Part shown: piece by piece, positions 36,782-44,791 of the stretch
How positions within the stretch are numbered: position 1 is the first letter of the stretch
Layout of the letters: every line of letters begins with the position of its first letter
Origin: Ignatzschineria indica
Lineage (GTDB): Bacteria; Pseudomonadota; Gammaproteobacteria; Cardiobacteriales; Wohlfahrtiimonadaceae
Assembly: GCF_003121925.1 (NCBI RefSeq)
Contig: NZ_QEWR01000006.1
Coordinates: forward strand, 39,911 to 103,910
Length of the DNA: 64,000 nt
Direction: 5' to 3'
Position numbers and translations under genes: made by a program
Notes under the pieces: model-generated
Databases searched by the model: none
The model's input: the letters and a program-made list of their open reading frames with translations, nothing else
Told to the model about the DNA's origin: nothing

Positions 36782-37597
36782 ATGAATCTACTTAAGCGTG
36801 CACTCTCTATTACACTTCTCACCCTCTTTAGCACCACTGCTTTTGCCGCAGGGTCGATCTTTGTCTACTCCGGCGCTGGCTTAAAAAAGCCGATGGAAGA
36901 GATCGCCACTATTTTTGAAAAAGAGCATGATACGACCGTTGAATTTAACTTTGCCGGCTCAGGACAGCTCTTAGCACAACTTGAAACAACACGTAAAGGG
37001 GATGCTTTTATTGTCGGTTCAGATGCGACCTATCTCGTTGCACATCAAAAAGGTTTAGTGGGAGAAGCTTACGCCATCGCCCATCACACGCCGGCAATTG
37101 TGGTCCTGAAAGGCAATCCGAAAGGAATTGAGGTATTAGAAGATCTCGCTAAGCCTGGAATGAAGCTTATTTTAGGGGACGCTAAAGCGAATGCGATCGG
37201 TAAAACAGCGCAAAATATCTTAAAGAAAAATCAGCTTGAGAAGATCAATGAGAATGTTGTCTCTACGGCAAATACCATCAATGAGATGGTAATGCAGATG
37301 GCACTTGGTAACGCCGATGCGACAATCGCGACTGTTGATGCTGTCTTTATGAATGATAATGTTGAGGTGATTATGATCGATCCGGCACAAAACATCGATC
37401 AAATCGTCACTGGCGCCGTCGTCACATCGAGTAAAGAACCACAATTAGCAAAAGCCTTTATGGATCTTGCAGCATCAGAAGAGGGGAAAGAGATCTTTGC
37501 AAAATATGGCTTTGCGCCCGTCAATGAGGCGCCAGTAGAAGAGATGCCTGTAGATGAAGCGCCTGTTGAGTTAATCATCGAACTTAATCAGCCTTAA
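36782..37597 (+). CDS. modA: Molybdate/tungstate-type ABC transporter substrate-binding protein
   Basis: A 271-residue periplasmic protein with a cleavable signal peptide ending TTAFA (about residue 22). The mature sequence starts IFVYSGAGLKKPMEEI and has FNFAGSGQLLAQLETTRKGD and KYGFAP near the end, the pattern of ModA-like oxyanion-binding proteins. It is the first gene of a three-gene transport locus. An unusual proline/acid-rich tail follows the normal C-terminus (about residues 248-271, with NEAPVEEMPVDEAPVEL), built from short near-repeats. Tungstate or another oxyanion is possible, because the ligand-binding residues cannot be read reliably by eye. Confidence 0.75.
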   Translation: MNLLKRALSITLLTLFSTTAFAAGSIFVYSGAGLKKPMEEIATIFEKEHDTTVEFNFAGSGQLLAQLETTRKGDAFIVGSDATYLVAHQKGLVGEAYAIAHHTPAIVVLKGNPKGIEVLEDLAKPGMKLILGDAKANAIGKTAQNILKKNQLEKINENVVSTANTINEMVMQMALGNADATIATVDAVFMNDNVEVIMIDPAQNIDQIVTGAVVTSSKEPQLAKAFMDLAASEEGKEIFAKYGFAPVNEAPVEEMPVDEAPVELIIELNQP

Positions 37598-37751
37598 CTC
37601 ATTCAGAAAATTGATCTAACAGAGACATGTATAGCACCCAAGTGAAAGCGATCCAGCATATGATGCGCCTATCGATACTATTATCGATGTTGTTATCGAT
37701 ACATCATATGGTTGATCCAATAATCGGGAGAAATATTAGGAGATCAGCGCT

Positions 37752-38525
37752 GTGAAACAACTGATCTTCTACCTTATCGTTGCACTTATCACCCTCTTTA
37801 TCGCAGCACCTCTTTTTATGCTCGTTAAAGAGGGTTTTCTGCAATTACCAACCGCCTTAAAATCGCGTGAAGTACAATTTGCCATTCAGCTAAGCCTGAT
37901 GACATCGATCATCTCGACACTCATCTGTCTACTTCTTGCCGGTCCTGTTGCTTACTTTCTCTCTCGCTCCTCGCTCCGGCACTTCTTAATGCCGATTCTC
38001 TATCTGCCACTCGCCCTTCCCCATATTGTCTCCGGCGTAGCATTACTTCTCTTTTTTGGTTTTATGGGAATTGGAACATGGCTCGATGAATGGTTTAATC
38101 TCTCCTTTATCTTCACCAAAGAGGGGATTATTTTAGCGCAAGTTTTTGTTAACCTCCCTTTTGCCATTCGCCTCATTGTTTTAGGTTTAGCCAATTTGAA
38201 TGAGAAGCAGCTCTTTGTCGAAAGAACTTTGGGCGCATCAAGGTGGCAATGTTTTCGTTACGTCACACTTCCGCTATTAAAACCGACACTTCTCTCGGTC
38301 ATTGTTCTCACTTGGTCTCGGGCATTAGGGGAATTTGGCGCTGTGATGATGGTTGCCGGCTCGACGCGCCTAAAAACAGAGATTCTTCCCACCTCGATTA
38401 TGCTCAATATCTCCACCGGTGATCTCGACCTTGCGCTTGCCATTGCCCTGATCTTGATGCTCATCTCCCTACTCTGTTCTACTATTTTTGAGTACCTTTT
38501 AAAATCGAAATATGTTCACCATTGA
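37752..38525 (+). CDS. modB: ABC transporter permease, ModB-like
   Basis: A 257-residue inner-membrane permease with six hydrophobic helices and the cytoplasmic EAA loop ERTLGASRWQCFRYVTLPLL, which docks on the ATPase. The C-terminal half contains WSRALGEFGAVMMVAG, typical of molybdate, tungstate and sulfate permeases. It starts at a GTG preceded by AGGAGA. Its last 14 bases overlap the ATPase gene, so the two are coupled. A 154-bp gap separates it from the binding-protein gene. Confidence 0.85.
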   Translation: MKQLIFYLIVALITLFIAAPLFMLVKEGFLQLPTALKSREVQFAIQLSLMTSIISTLICLLLAGPVAYFLSRSSLRHFLMPILYLPLALPHIVSGVALLLFFGFMGIGTWLDEWFNLSFIFTKEGIILAQVFVNLPFAIRLIVLGLANLNEKQLFVERTLGASRWQCFRYVTLPLLKPTLLSVIVLTWSRALGEFGAVMMVAGSTRLKTEILPTSIMLNISTGDLDLALAIALILMLISLLCSTIFEYLLKSKYVHH

Positions 38526-39210
38526 TCATCTACAGCTAACACTCTCCCAATTTGCGCTTCAAGATATCTCGCTGACGCTTAAAAAAGGAGATTACTGCAT
38601 TATTCTCGGACGCTCTGGCTCTGGAAAGACACTACTATTGGAATCGATCGCCGGCCGTTATCCACAAGCAAAAGGAGAGATCATCTTCAATCAACAACGT
38701 ATCGACCGACTACCACCGGAAGAACGGAATATCGGCTTTGTCTATCAACATTATGAACTTTTTGCCCATCTCTCTGTGTGGGATAATATCGCTTTTCCGC
38801 TAAAGATGCGGGGTGAATCACCACAGAGCTGCAAAAAAATGATCGATGAGATCTTAACGCTCTTAGGAATTACCTATCTCAAAAATCATGGTGTTGCGAC
38901 ATTAAGTGGCGGCGAAAAACAGCGAGTCGCCCTCGCAAGAGCCTTAATCGCCGAGCCCAATATTCTACTGCTCGACGAACCCACCAGCGCACTCGATTAT
39001 GTAACGCGCCATGAGATGCGTGATGTCCTAAAGATGATCCATCAACGATACGCACCCATCATCCTCCACGTCACCCACGACATTAGCGAAGCCCTCGCAC
39101 TCGCCACCCATATCGGTATTATGAAAAAAGGAGAACTCAAACATTATCTCCCGACCGATCAACTCAATAGGGAGAATGCTAAGCGGGAGTTGTTTGAGAT
39201 TTTGAGGTAG
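38512..39210 (+). CDS. modC: ABC transporter ATP-binding protein, ModC-like without Mop domain
   Basis: A 232-residue ATPase with Walker A GRSGSGKT (residues 33-40), Q-loop VYQHYELF, signature LSGGEKQRVALARAL, Walker B ILLLDEPTSALD and switch histidine in HVTHD. It energises the permease that precedes it, with which it overlaps by 14 bases. Full-length E. coli ModC has about 350 residues and a C-terminal molybdate-binding Mop domain; that domain is absent here, so the pump lacks the usual regulatory sensor or uses another one. It is the last gene of the transport locus and converges on the CoiA-like gene. Confidence 0.85.
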   Translation: MFTIDHLQLTLSQFALQDISLTLKKGDYCIILGRSGSGKTLLLESIAGRYPQAKGEIIFNQQRIDRLPPEERNIGFVYQHYELFAHLSVWDNIAFPLKMRGESPQSCKKMIDEILTLLGITYLKNHGVATLSGGEKQRVALARALIAEPNILLLDEPTSALDYVTRHEMRDVLKMIHQRYAPIILHVTHDISEALALATHIGIMKKGELKHYLPTDQLNRENAKRELFEILR

Positions 39211-39293
39211 TTAATAATCCCATAAAATGCTTACTTAACCTGCTGTTCTGCCACCCTTTTCGATCTCTTTTTAGCCTATTGAGGAAAGCGTGA

Positions 39294-40319
39294 TTAAGGG
39301 ACTCGAAACCAGCTACACTCTGCGGCAAAATTGGATGAACACTCCATTCGTTTCGCTCGGCAGTAGACCCCACTGCCATAGAGATTAACGCCATGGTAGC
39401 GACATAGAAAGCAATTTCGCACCTTAAAGCCGTGCTCAAAGGCTTTAGTGAGCTCCCCAATAAAGAAGTCCCTCTTAGTTAAAGGGGAGTCTAATAGTCC
39501 CATCTCAAGATCGGCGTTGTTCCGATCAAATGGTAATAGCACCTTATGGTGAATAATCGCTTTTGAGCGCAGATCATAAGCGATAGCAGCTAAGCTCTTC
39601 TCCTTTAAGATCGCCTTTCCAGTAGGAAAGAGATAGAAGACAAAATAGGTCTTAAAGGCGCAGCGGCACTCTGAATCCACAATTGGCGACTCAGCCTGAT
39701 CAAACCCGATCAAGAGCGCATCATCGGCGGTGATATGGCGTGCGCTAATCGACTTAAGATCGGCATCTGAATCTAAGCGGATCTCAATTACTCTATTTCC
39801 CGAGTGAGCCTTTTTCTCACTTAAAAAGCTAGTGACGGCAATCTCAATATAAATCTTCTCTTGGGGATTTTTCTGACTTCTTAAGAGAAGATCGGGAATA
39901 AAATCTCCATCCCTCTGCTCTAAGATGATCTCCTGATAGTAGGTGGTAAGATCGAATCTCTTCACCGTTGATCCTAACTGACAATCTTTCGCCGGCATTA
40001 TATTGAGATGATCATATTTACGGCACCGATTAGCGTAGGAGATATCGATATAGAAGGGGGTATTATGAGCTAAAGCCTCCCGATACTGCTCTAAAAAGAG
40101 GCGCTTTCCCAACTGATGAAGATAGCTCTCCTGAGAGCACTCCTGCTGAACTTTATGAGCAAAATGGGGCTGCATCACCTCCCCCTTCACCTTAGGAATT
40201 AAGCGCGTGCCACAACCGATACAATAAATCACTCCCCACTGCACTTGTGGCTTTTCTAACAGATCATAAACCGAAATAATCGCTCCCGATTCCTCTTCTC
40301 CAAAGAGATACTTTGCCAT
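39294..40319 (-). CDS. CoiA-like competence/nuclease family protein
   Basis: A 341-residue protein. The N-terminus has the CoiA-type zinc knuckle YCIGCGTRLIPKVKGE followed by PHFAHK (Cys33 and Cys36, then two histidines). The central part is a restriction-enzyme-like fold with Asp143 in DGDFIPDLLL and Glu159 in IYIEIAV, spaced like a PD-(D/E)XK core with the lysine replaced. The C-terminus has a second cluster of about five cysteines (NCFLCRYHG, VYCRAKRMEC, AAEC). CoiA proteins assist recombination of incoming DNA during transformation; related standalone proteins of unknown function occur in accessory islands. Here there is no competence gene nearby. It opens the 39.3-44.6 kb island. Assignment rests on the N-terminal motif. 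Confidence 0.65.
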   Translation of the reverse strand: MAKYLFGEEESGAIISVYDLLEKPQVQWGVIYCIGCGTRLIPKVKGEVMQPHFAHKVQQECSQESYLHQLGKRLFLEQYREALAHNTPFYIDISYANRCRKYDHLNIMPAKDCQLGSTVKRFDLTTYYQEIILEQRDGDFIPDLLLRSQKNPQEKIYIEIAVTSFLSEKKAHSGNRVIEIRLDSDADLKSISARHITADDALLIGFDQAESPIVDSECRCAFKTYFVFYLFPTGKAILKEKSLAAIAYDLRSKAIIHHKVLLPFDRNNADLEMGLLDSPLTKRDFFIGELTKAFEHGFKVRNCFLCRYHGVNLYGSGVYCRAKRMECSSNFAAECSWFRVP

Positions 40320-40607
40320 CTTCCCCTCACTTATCTAAAAGGAGTATTAAAGTGCCTCATCTGCCCGCTGACAAGCGCTATTTTGATTCCCAACAAGGTA
40401 AGATCCTCTCGGAGAGTTATGGTGGCAAGAGAAGAAGAAGTACGGAAACAGATAACGCTAGCAGAAATGAGCTTTATCGGAATACCGAGATCCCGAAAGC
40501 TCAGCATCATGTCTCACCACAAATATCTAAGAGAAGCTTACTTTTACTTCTCCCCCCCAACATTCGTCCTTAACTTGATAAAAGGAGATCTGATCTAAAT
40601 ATAGGCA
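40320..40607 (+). other. Degenerate, probably formerly coding stretch
   Basis: Between the CoiA-like gene and the decayed gene at 40608. Two overlapping frames give short open stretches of 70-86 codons (one with PHLPADKRYFDSQQGKIL, another with REEEVRKQITLAEMSFIG). Neither has a good ribosome site and a recognisable family. It may be the 5' part of the decayed gene that follows. Confidence 0.35.
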
Positions 40608-40938
40608 TTGAAACGACTCTACCAAGTCCATTTAGAGCCACTCTCTATGGCGATTGTAAAGCAGAAGATCAACTGTACCTCGCCCCTGCTGATCCATATC
40701 GATGAATCAGGAAACAGATACCTTTAAGGTAATGATCTTTGGTCAGGAGATTCGAGGTTAGAAATTGGATTCCTATCAGTCGGTTGAGCAGCAATTAGCT
40801 GATAGCGAAATAGAGGACTATCTAAAGGAACTATTAGCGGCCTACTCACACTACTTCTACCATAAAGAGAGTAGAAAAGTGCGCTCCCGCTCCATCTTTA
40901 TTGCCGACCCATCGTTATTTAAGAGAAACTCGCTCTGA
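40608..40938 (+). pseudogene. Decayed gene of unknown family, one frameshift and one nonsense codon
   Basis: A TTG at 40608, about 25 bases after AAAGGAGA, opens a frame reading LKRLYQVHLEPLSMAIVKQK and then TSPLLIHIDESGNRYL before a TAA at 40725. Shifting frame at the TTT near 40723 continues smoothly as KVMIFGQEIRG, stops at a TAG (40759-40761), and reads on as KLDSYQSVEQQLADSEIEDY, then LKELLAAYSHYFYH and RSRSIFIADPSLFKRNSL to a TGA at 40938. The spliced product of about 110 residues looks like real protein, with alternating strands and an amphipathic helix, but I do not recognise it. It lies in the nuclease-rich island. Confidence 0.5.
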
Positions 40939-40995
40939 ACGAACCTTGAGAAACTTGGGAAAAACAGGTCTTTATTGCAAACGAAGGGAAAGTTG

Positions 40996-41448
40996 TTAAT
41001 TTCTACTGAACATATTAGTAATATACCCAAAACAGATTATTATAAAAAAATATAAAATCATAAGGTATAGCCCCACATAAGCAAAAAGTGGCAATAAGAG
41101 GAATTGTAAAGTCGTGCCAATAGTGCCATAAAGCCAATCCGTCTCCTTATAATTCACTATTGCCACGAAAAGATACAAAATAATAGCGATGCCCATCACC
41201 ACAAGACCATTCAAGGTCTCCCGATTAACCTCTAACCCTAAAAATTCACTTCCCGTTCCCGTCAATGATGATTGATACCACTTTAATCCACCATAAAATA
41301 TAGCGGCGCCAATTCCCAAAAATCCCGTCGCACCCATGGTCAAAAACTGATAACCAAACTTATCTTCACAATGTTGATTAAAGAGATAAATTGCCCCCAT
41401 AAAGAGCAGGATTCCTAAAACTACACCTAAAATAATTAAGACGGTCAT
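40996..41448 (-). CDS. Small predicted membrane protein of unknown function
   Basis: A 150-residue protein (from the ATG at 41448) with about four membrane helices: residues 2-20, 35-53, 80-100 and a long hydrophobic C-terminal segment (LQFLLLPLFAYVGLYLMILY). A conserved-looking NRET motif lies between helices 2 and 3. No family was recognised. It is the last gene on the minus strand of the island and shares direction with the three nuclease-like genes upstream. The ribosome site is weak (GGGAAAATATA), and an upstream in-frame start at 41481 is possible. Confidence 0.55.
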   Translation of the reverse strand: MTVLIILGVVLGILLFMGAIYLFNQHCEDKFGYQFLTMGATGFLGIGAAIFYGGLKWYQSSLTGTGSEFLGLEVNRETLNGLVVMGIAIILYLFVAIVNYKETDWLYGTIGTTLQFLLLPLFAYVGLYLMILYFFIIICFGYITNMFSRN

Positions 41449-41621
41449 TATATTTTCCCAAACAGACGCTAAATAAATCAAAAATCGATTAACTAAAATT
41501 TCATTAAAGTGAGATATATTATTTTATTTATCTGAAAATTCAATAATGAAATAGCGTAAGTCTCTTTTTAGCCAAAACTAACAATTTTGGTTCCCTATCA
41601 AAACAAAATATTACCAGCTTG

Positions 41622-42524
41622 CTATTTTTTCAAAAAAGAGGTCAAAGAGCCACAACCCAATGTCTCTTTATAATGAATGCCTCTATCTTTCAATCTTCGA
41701 CCTATCCGGTCTCTATCTAATAACGCTCTATCTTTCTCATCACAACTATATTTTTTGATAATTTCTCGCACTTTTTTAAGTTCACTTTTAGGTAATTTAC
41801 AAGCAATATGAAGTGTATTTTTTTGTCGATTCAATCTAAATAGAGCTATCGTTTCAATTAACTCTGATAACTTGGAATAACCATAGTTTCGAACATCAAA
41901 TTCAGGATCTACTTTATTAATATAAGATCCTACAACGCCTAAGGAGACCCACCCTGTATCTTGATCATGTTCTTTAATGGCATTGCGAATCAACTTCAAT
42001 AATGATAAATCTGATCGAAGAGAGATTTGATCCCAGACCTTTTTTTGGCCAACACGAACAGACTTACTCCCACGATCCACTAGGTCAACTAGACTCTCGG
42101 TTGATGCTTCATCTCTAACCAGCAAATTATCAATAAATATATATTTATCACACGATCTGCGAAATGCTGCGGGCGCTGACTGTTTACCAATCCCATAGAC
42201 TTGAATACCATTTTTACGAATACGAGAAACTAGTCCGGTAAAATCACTATCACTCGAAACAATACAAAATATATCAAATTGCTGACTATGTAATAGATCC
42301 ATAGCATCGATCACCATCGCAATATCTGTCGCATTTTTGCTACGGGTATAAGCAAACTGCTGAACGGCCACTAATCCATGACTCAAACATTTCTCTTTCC
42401 AGCTTTTAAGTGCCGGGGAGCTCCAATCGCCATAAGCTTGCTTAACGTAAGATGTCCCATATTTGGCAACTTCTTCTAAAATAGCATCGATCAATACAAC
42501 AATATTTGAAGAACATACCGTCAT
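41622..42524 (-). CDS. NYN-domain (LabA/DUF88-like) protein with C-terminal OST-HTH/LOTUS-like domain
   Basis: A 300-residue protein. Residues 7-140 match the NYN nuclease family: VVLIDA, then ILEEVAKYGT, AYGDWSSPALKSWKEKCLSHG, QQFAYTRSKNATDIAMVIDA and IVSSDSDFTGLVSRIRKNGI. Residues 165-300 look like the OST-HTH/LOTUS RNA-binding module that often follows NYN. Family proteins usually read LIDADN followed by about eight more residues before ILxEVAKYG. Here LIDA runs directly into ILEEV, so roughly ten residues including the second acidic position are missing although Asp13 and the later acidic residues remain. It may be catalytically altered. It lies in the nuclease island, upstream of a small membrane protein. 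Confidence 0.8.
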   Translation of the reverse strand: MTVCSSNIVVLIDAILEEVAKYGTSYVKQAYGDWSSPALKSWKEKCLSHGLVAVQQFAYTRSKNATDIAMVIDAMDLLHSQQFDIFCIVSSDSDFTGLVSRIRKNGIQVYGIGKQSAPAAFRRSCDKYIFIDNLLVRDEASTESLVDLVDRGSKSVRVGQKKVWDQISLRSDLSLLKLIRNAIKEHDQDTGWVSLGVVGSYINKVDPEFDVRNYGYSKLSELIETIALFRLNRQKNTLHIACKLPKSELKKVREIIKKYSCDEKDRALLDRDRIGRRLKDRGIHYKETLGCGSLTSFLKK

Positions 42525-42694
42525 AAATAGAATATGCCTTAAATTTAATATTTAATAATAAAGTAATAAGATGGAATAATAGATTCTTTACCCTTCACTT
42601 TCTAAAGACCAACCTTAAAAAGATATCCCCCTATCTCAATACCGTTTCTCCTCTTTTAGACGGTTAACCATTAGCAATTTTATATCATGCAATA

Positions 42695-43363
42695 TCATGA
42701 TTTTGGTTGAAAATTAAAATCTACATTTCCACAGTTTTCACACCAATAATAGATCTTACTACTCTTCCTCGAGTAGAGCTTTAATAATTTACCGTTATGA
42801 CAAGCCTTACAGGGATTTAACTCGGCGATAGAATATTGATAGTAACTATTTGCAAAGGCTTCTGGAAAGTATTTTGCTAAAAGCATAAATAGTTTTTTAC
42901 GGTCGATTAAAATTAAAAAATCATCCACTGCTTCTAGCGCTGGCATTGTAAAATAATGCGTTGTAAAAAAGAGCGCATATTGATATTCGTTCATTGTTGC
43001 TCCTTTAAAACTTTGAACGCACTCTTTACTAACCTGTTCTGTATTTCTTTTAGGGTTCCAGGCTTTACATTGCACCGCTATTTCTCTCTGATTCCCAACA
43101 AAACCAATAATATCGACGCCTTTATCATTTTTACCATCAATAATTTGCGTGCTATACCCCATTTTTTGTAACAATTCCGATATTACATAATTGAAATCAT
43201 TGGCATTGCAATCATCAATGGAATGAATAATTTTCATCAACTTATGGGCTTTAGCACTATTATTCACATAATCTGTTGTTTCTAATAAGCTCGGCAAAGA
43301 GACTTGTATTGGTGCCTGCTTTGGTGCTGCTTTAGTCATCATCTTTTTAATAGCTGTGAACAT
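42695..43363 (-). CDS. Mrr-like restriction endonuclease with C-terminal zinc ribbon
   Basis: A 222-residue protein. Residues 55-170 form an Mrr_cat-type PD-(D/E)XK nuclease: MGYSTQIIDGKNDKGVDIIG with Asp84, then EIAVQCKAW with Gln98-x-Lys100. The C-terminus has a zinc ribbon with ACKACHNG and WCENCGNVDF, as in topoisomerase-type ribbons. The usual DNA-recognition winged helix of Mrr is absent; residues 1-50 are low in recognisable motifs. Mrr enzymes cut methylated or foreign DNA. It follows the DUF5655 gene by 18 bp, with GAGAGG before its ATG, so the two are probably co-transcribed. Confidence 0.75.
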   Translation of the reverse strand: MFTAIKKMMTKAAPKQAPIQVSLPSLLETTDYVNNSAKAHKLMKIIHSIDDCNANDFNYVISELLQKMGYSTQIIDGKNDKGVDIIGFVGNQREIAVQCKAWNPKRNTEQVSKECVQSFKGATMNEYQYALFFTTHYFTMPALEAVDDFLILIDRKKLFMLLAKYFPEAFANSYYQYSIAELNPCKACHNGKLLKLYSRKSSKIYYWCENCGNVDFNFQPKS

Positions 43364-43381
43364 CTTATCTTTTTCCTCTCC

Positions 43382-44302
43382 TTAAAGCTTTTGCTTAATC
43401 ACACTTAAAATGTATTCTAATTGATCACTATTTGAAATGATCATCTCATAGTCTCCATTTCCATAATGACCGACATGACTCACATCACGGAAAATATGCT
43501 TAGGCTCATCTAATGATCCCCAAACTGCATTGATATAGAGTTTTAATGCTCTCTTTTGAATCTCAATATCCACAATATTGGTTTTATCTTTTTTAAAAGC
43601 AGCATAAAACTTGGTATAAACCAGTTGCAGTTCATTATCGAGATTTAAAATGGCCTGTTTAAACCGCTCGTAAAGCTCAATGGTTTTTTCCGAACCTCTT
43701 TGGTAAAAAGTGTCCTCATCGTACACAACAATCTCTTTGGTGATATTGGCTAAAGACGCATTTTCACCTTTTTCGGATGCCATAGATTGCGGTAATGCCG
43801 GCGCACTTTTAGAACGCTCGACAAAATTCACGGTTAATAGATCATTTTTATAGCGCTTAAACTCAATCAGTTCGATACCTAAATTTTTAAAATTAGTGGC
43901 ATTTTTTTGATAATCGGTGAAAGCATTGGCAACAAAAAGAATCCGGCTCTGGCTCCAATCCACATCACTACGCTTTAATGTTTGTCCTAGATTTTGCTCG
44001 TTATATTCAACGATTAAGCTATCCCGATACTCCAGCAAAGCATTAAGGTAAGAAACGCCCTGATCCACAACACTCTGATTTTTATCGCGCTTATATTCAA
44101 TCACCACAAATGCTTGTTTCTCATGATCAAATGCTAAGGTATCGAAACGAAATTGCTTGAGCAGAAATTCTGATTTCACCAATGTTAAGCCGGTCAGCAG
44201 GGATAAATGAGTTTCAAAGAGTTGTTGCATCTCTTTTTCAAGCTGAAAGGGCTGCTCTTTAATCGCCTCTAAATGAGAAGCACTGATTTTATAGATATCC
44301 AT
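43382..44302 (-). CDS. PD-(D/E)XK nuclease-like protein with DUF5655 domain
   Basis: A 306-residue protein. The N-terminal 150 residues form a nuclease-like domain with Asp54 in FRFDTLAFD and the E-x-K motif at Glu69-Lys71 (VVIEYKRD). A linker rich in Ser and Ala follows, and the C-terminal 120 residues (from EDTFYQRGSEKTIELYERFK) match the DUF5655 domain. Such fusions turn up near restriction systems. It begins ten bases after the stop of an hsdS remnant and is followed closely by an Mrr-like gene, so it may be a survivor or replacement of a type I restriction locus. Function unproven. Confidence 0.75.
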   Translation of the reverse strand: MDIYKISASHLEAIKEQPFQLEKEMQQLFETHLSLLTGLTLVKSEFLLKQFRFDTLAFDHEKQAFVVIEYKRDKNQSVVDQGVSYLNALLEYRDSLIVEYNEQNLGQTLKRSDVDWSQSRILFVANAFTDYQKNATNFKNLGIELIEFKRYKNDLLTVNFVERSKSAPALPQSMASEKGENASLANITKEIVVYDEDTFYQRGSEKTIELYERFKQAILNLDNELQLVYTKFYAAFKKDKTNIVDIEIQKRALKLYINAVWGSLDEPKHIFRDVSHVGHYGNGDYEMIISNSDQLEYILSVIKQKL

Positions 44303-44311
44303 TTCGCCTCT

Positions 44312-44425
44312 TTATACAAACATGCGTTGAAGCATTGCTTTTTTCAGCTGTTGATAAGTGCCTTGTCTCTGCTTCTGCGACTTGATCTCCCAGAAGAAAT
44401 CGCCGATTTCGGTCTGTTCTGACAT
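44312..44425 (-). pseudogene. hsdS: C-terminal remnant of a type I restriction specificity gene (hsdS)
   Basis: A 37-codon frame begins ATG-TCA-GAA and reads EQTEIGDFFWEIKSQ, then GTYQQLKKAMLQRMFV, and stops. This is the helix and terminal KKxxLQxMFV motif that closes HsdS subunits, after the common EQ-x-IG-x-F turn. The two DNA-recognition domains and hsdM/hsdR are absent. The frame is intact and has an ATG, so it could be translated, but it most likely marks the scar of a lost type I system. Confidence 0.7.
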
Positions 44426-44544
44426 AGTGCACGATCCAATAATTTGGGAATTTAATTATTAGATCATAGCAGAATCGAAGGAAAATGGCTCAAAGTGCGT
44501 CATTAATCAGAGGGATAGATCTTCACTCAACTTTCAAAAGACAA

Positions 44545-44584
44545 CAAAAAACCCTCGCAACTCAAAGAGTTAAACAAGGGGTTT
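44545..44584 (-). terminator. Terminator of tRNA-Ser copy 1
   Basis: On the minus strand AACCCC and the inner AACTC pair with GAGTT and GAGGGTT, followed by TTTTTT, just after the tRNA 3' end. Confidence 0.7.
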
Positions 44585-44592
44585 GACATATC

Positions 44593-44682
44593 TGGCGGAG
44601 GCGGTGGGATTCGAACTCACGAACGGTTTAACCCGTTGCCGGTTTTCAAGACCGGTGCCTTCAACCACTCGGCCACGCCTCC
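44593..44682 (-). tRNA. tRNA-Ser (anticodon TGA), copy 1
   Basis: A 90-nt class II tRNA with acceptor stem GGAGGCG/CGCCTCC, discriminator G and encoded CCA, a long variable arm, and anticodon loop CTTGAAA. A promoter lies just upstream on the minus strand (TTGCAG, 16 bp, TATAAT). The island with nuclease genes abuts its 3' side, a common place for integration. Its sequence appears identical to the copy at 54750. Confidence 0.97.
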
Positions 44683-44791
44683 ATTTATATAAGAATGTTA
44701 TTATAATGAAAAGTTAAAACTCTGCAACTGTTTCTTACATAAATTTTTCTATCAATCTTTATCACTCCTTCATATCTTTTTCGTTATCTCC

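Noticed and set aside
39294-44592. Prophage or integrative element with integrase
   Set aside because: No integrase, transposase, capsid or replication gene is visible, and I found no partial tRNA repeat at the left edge.
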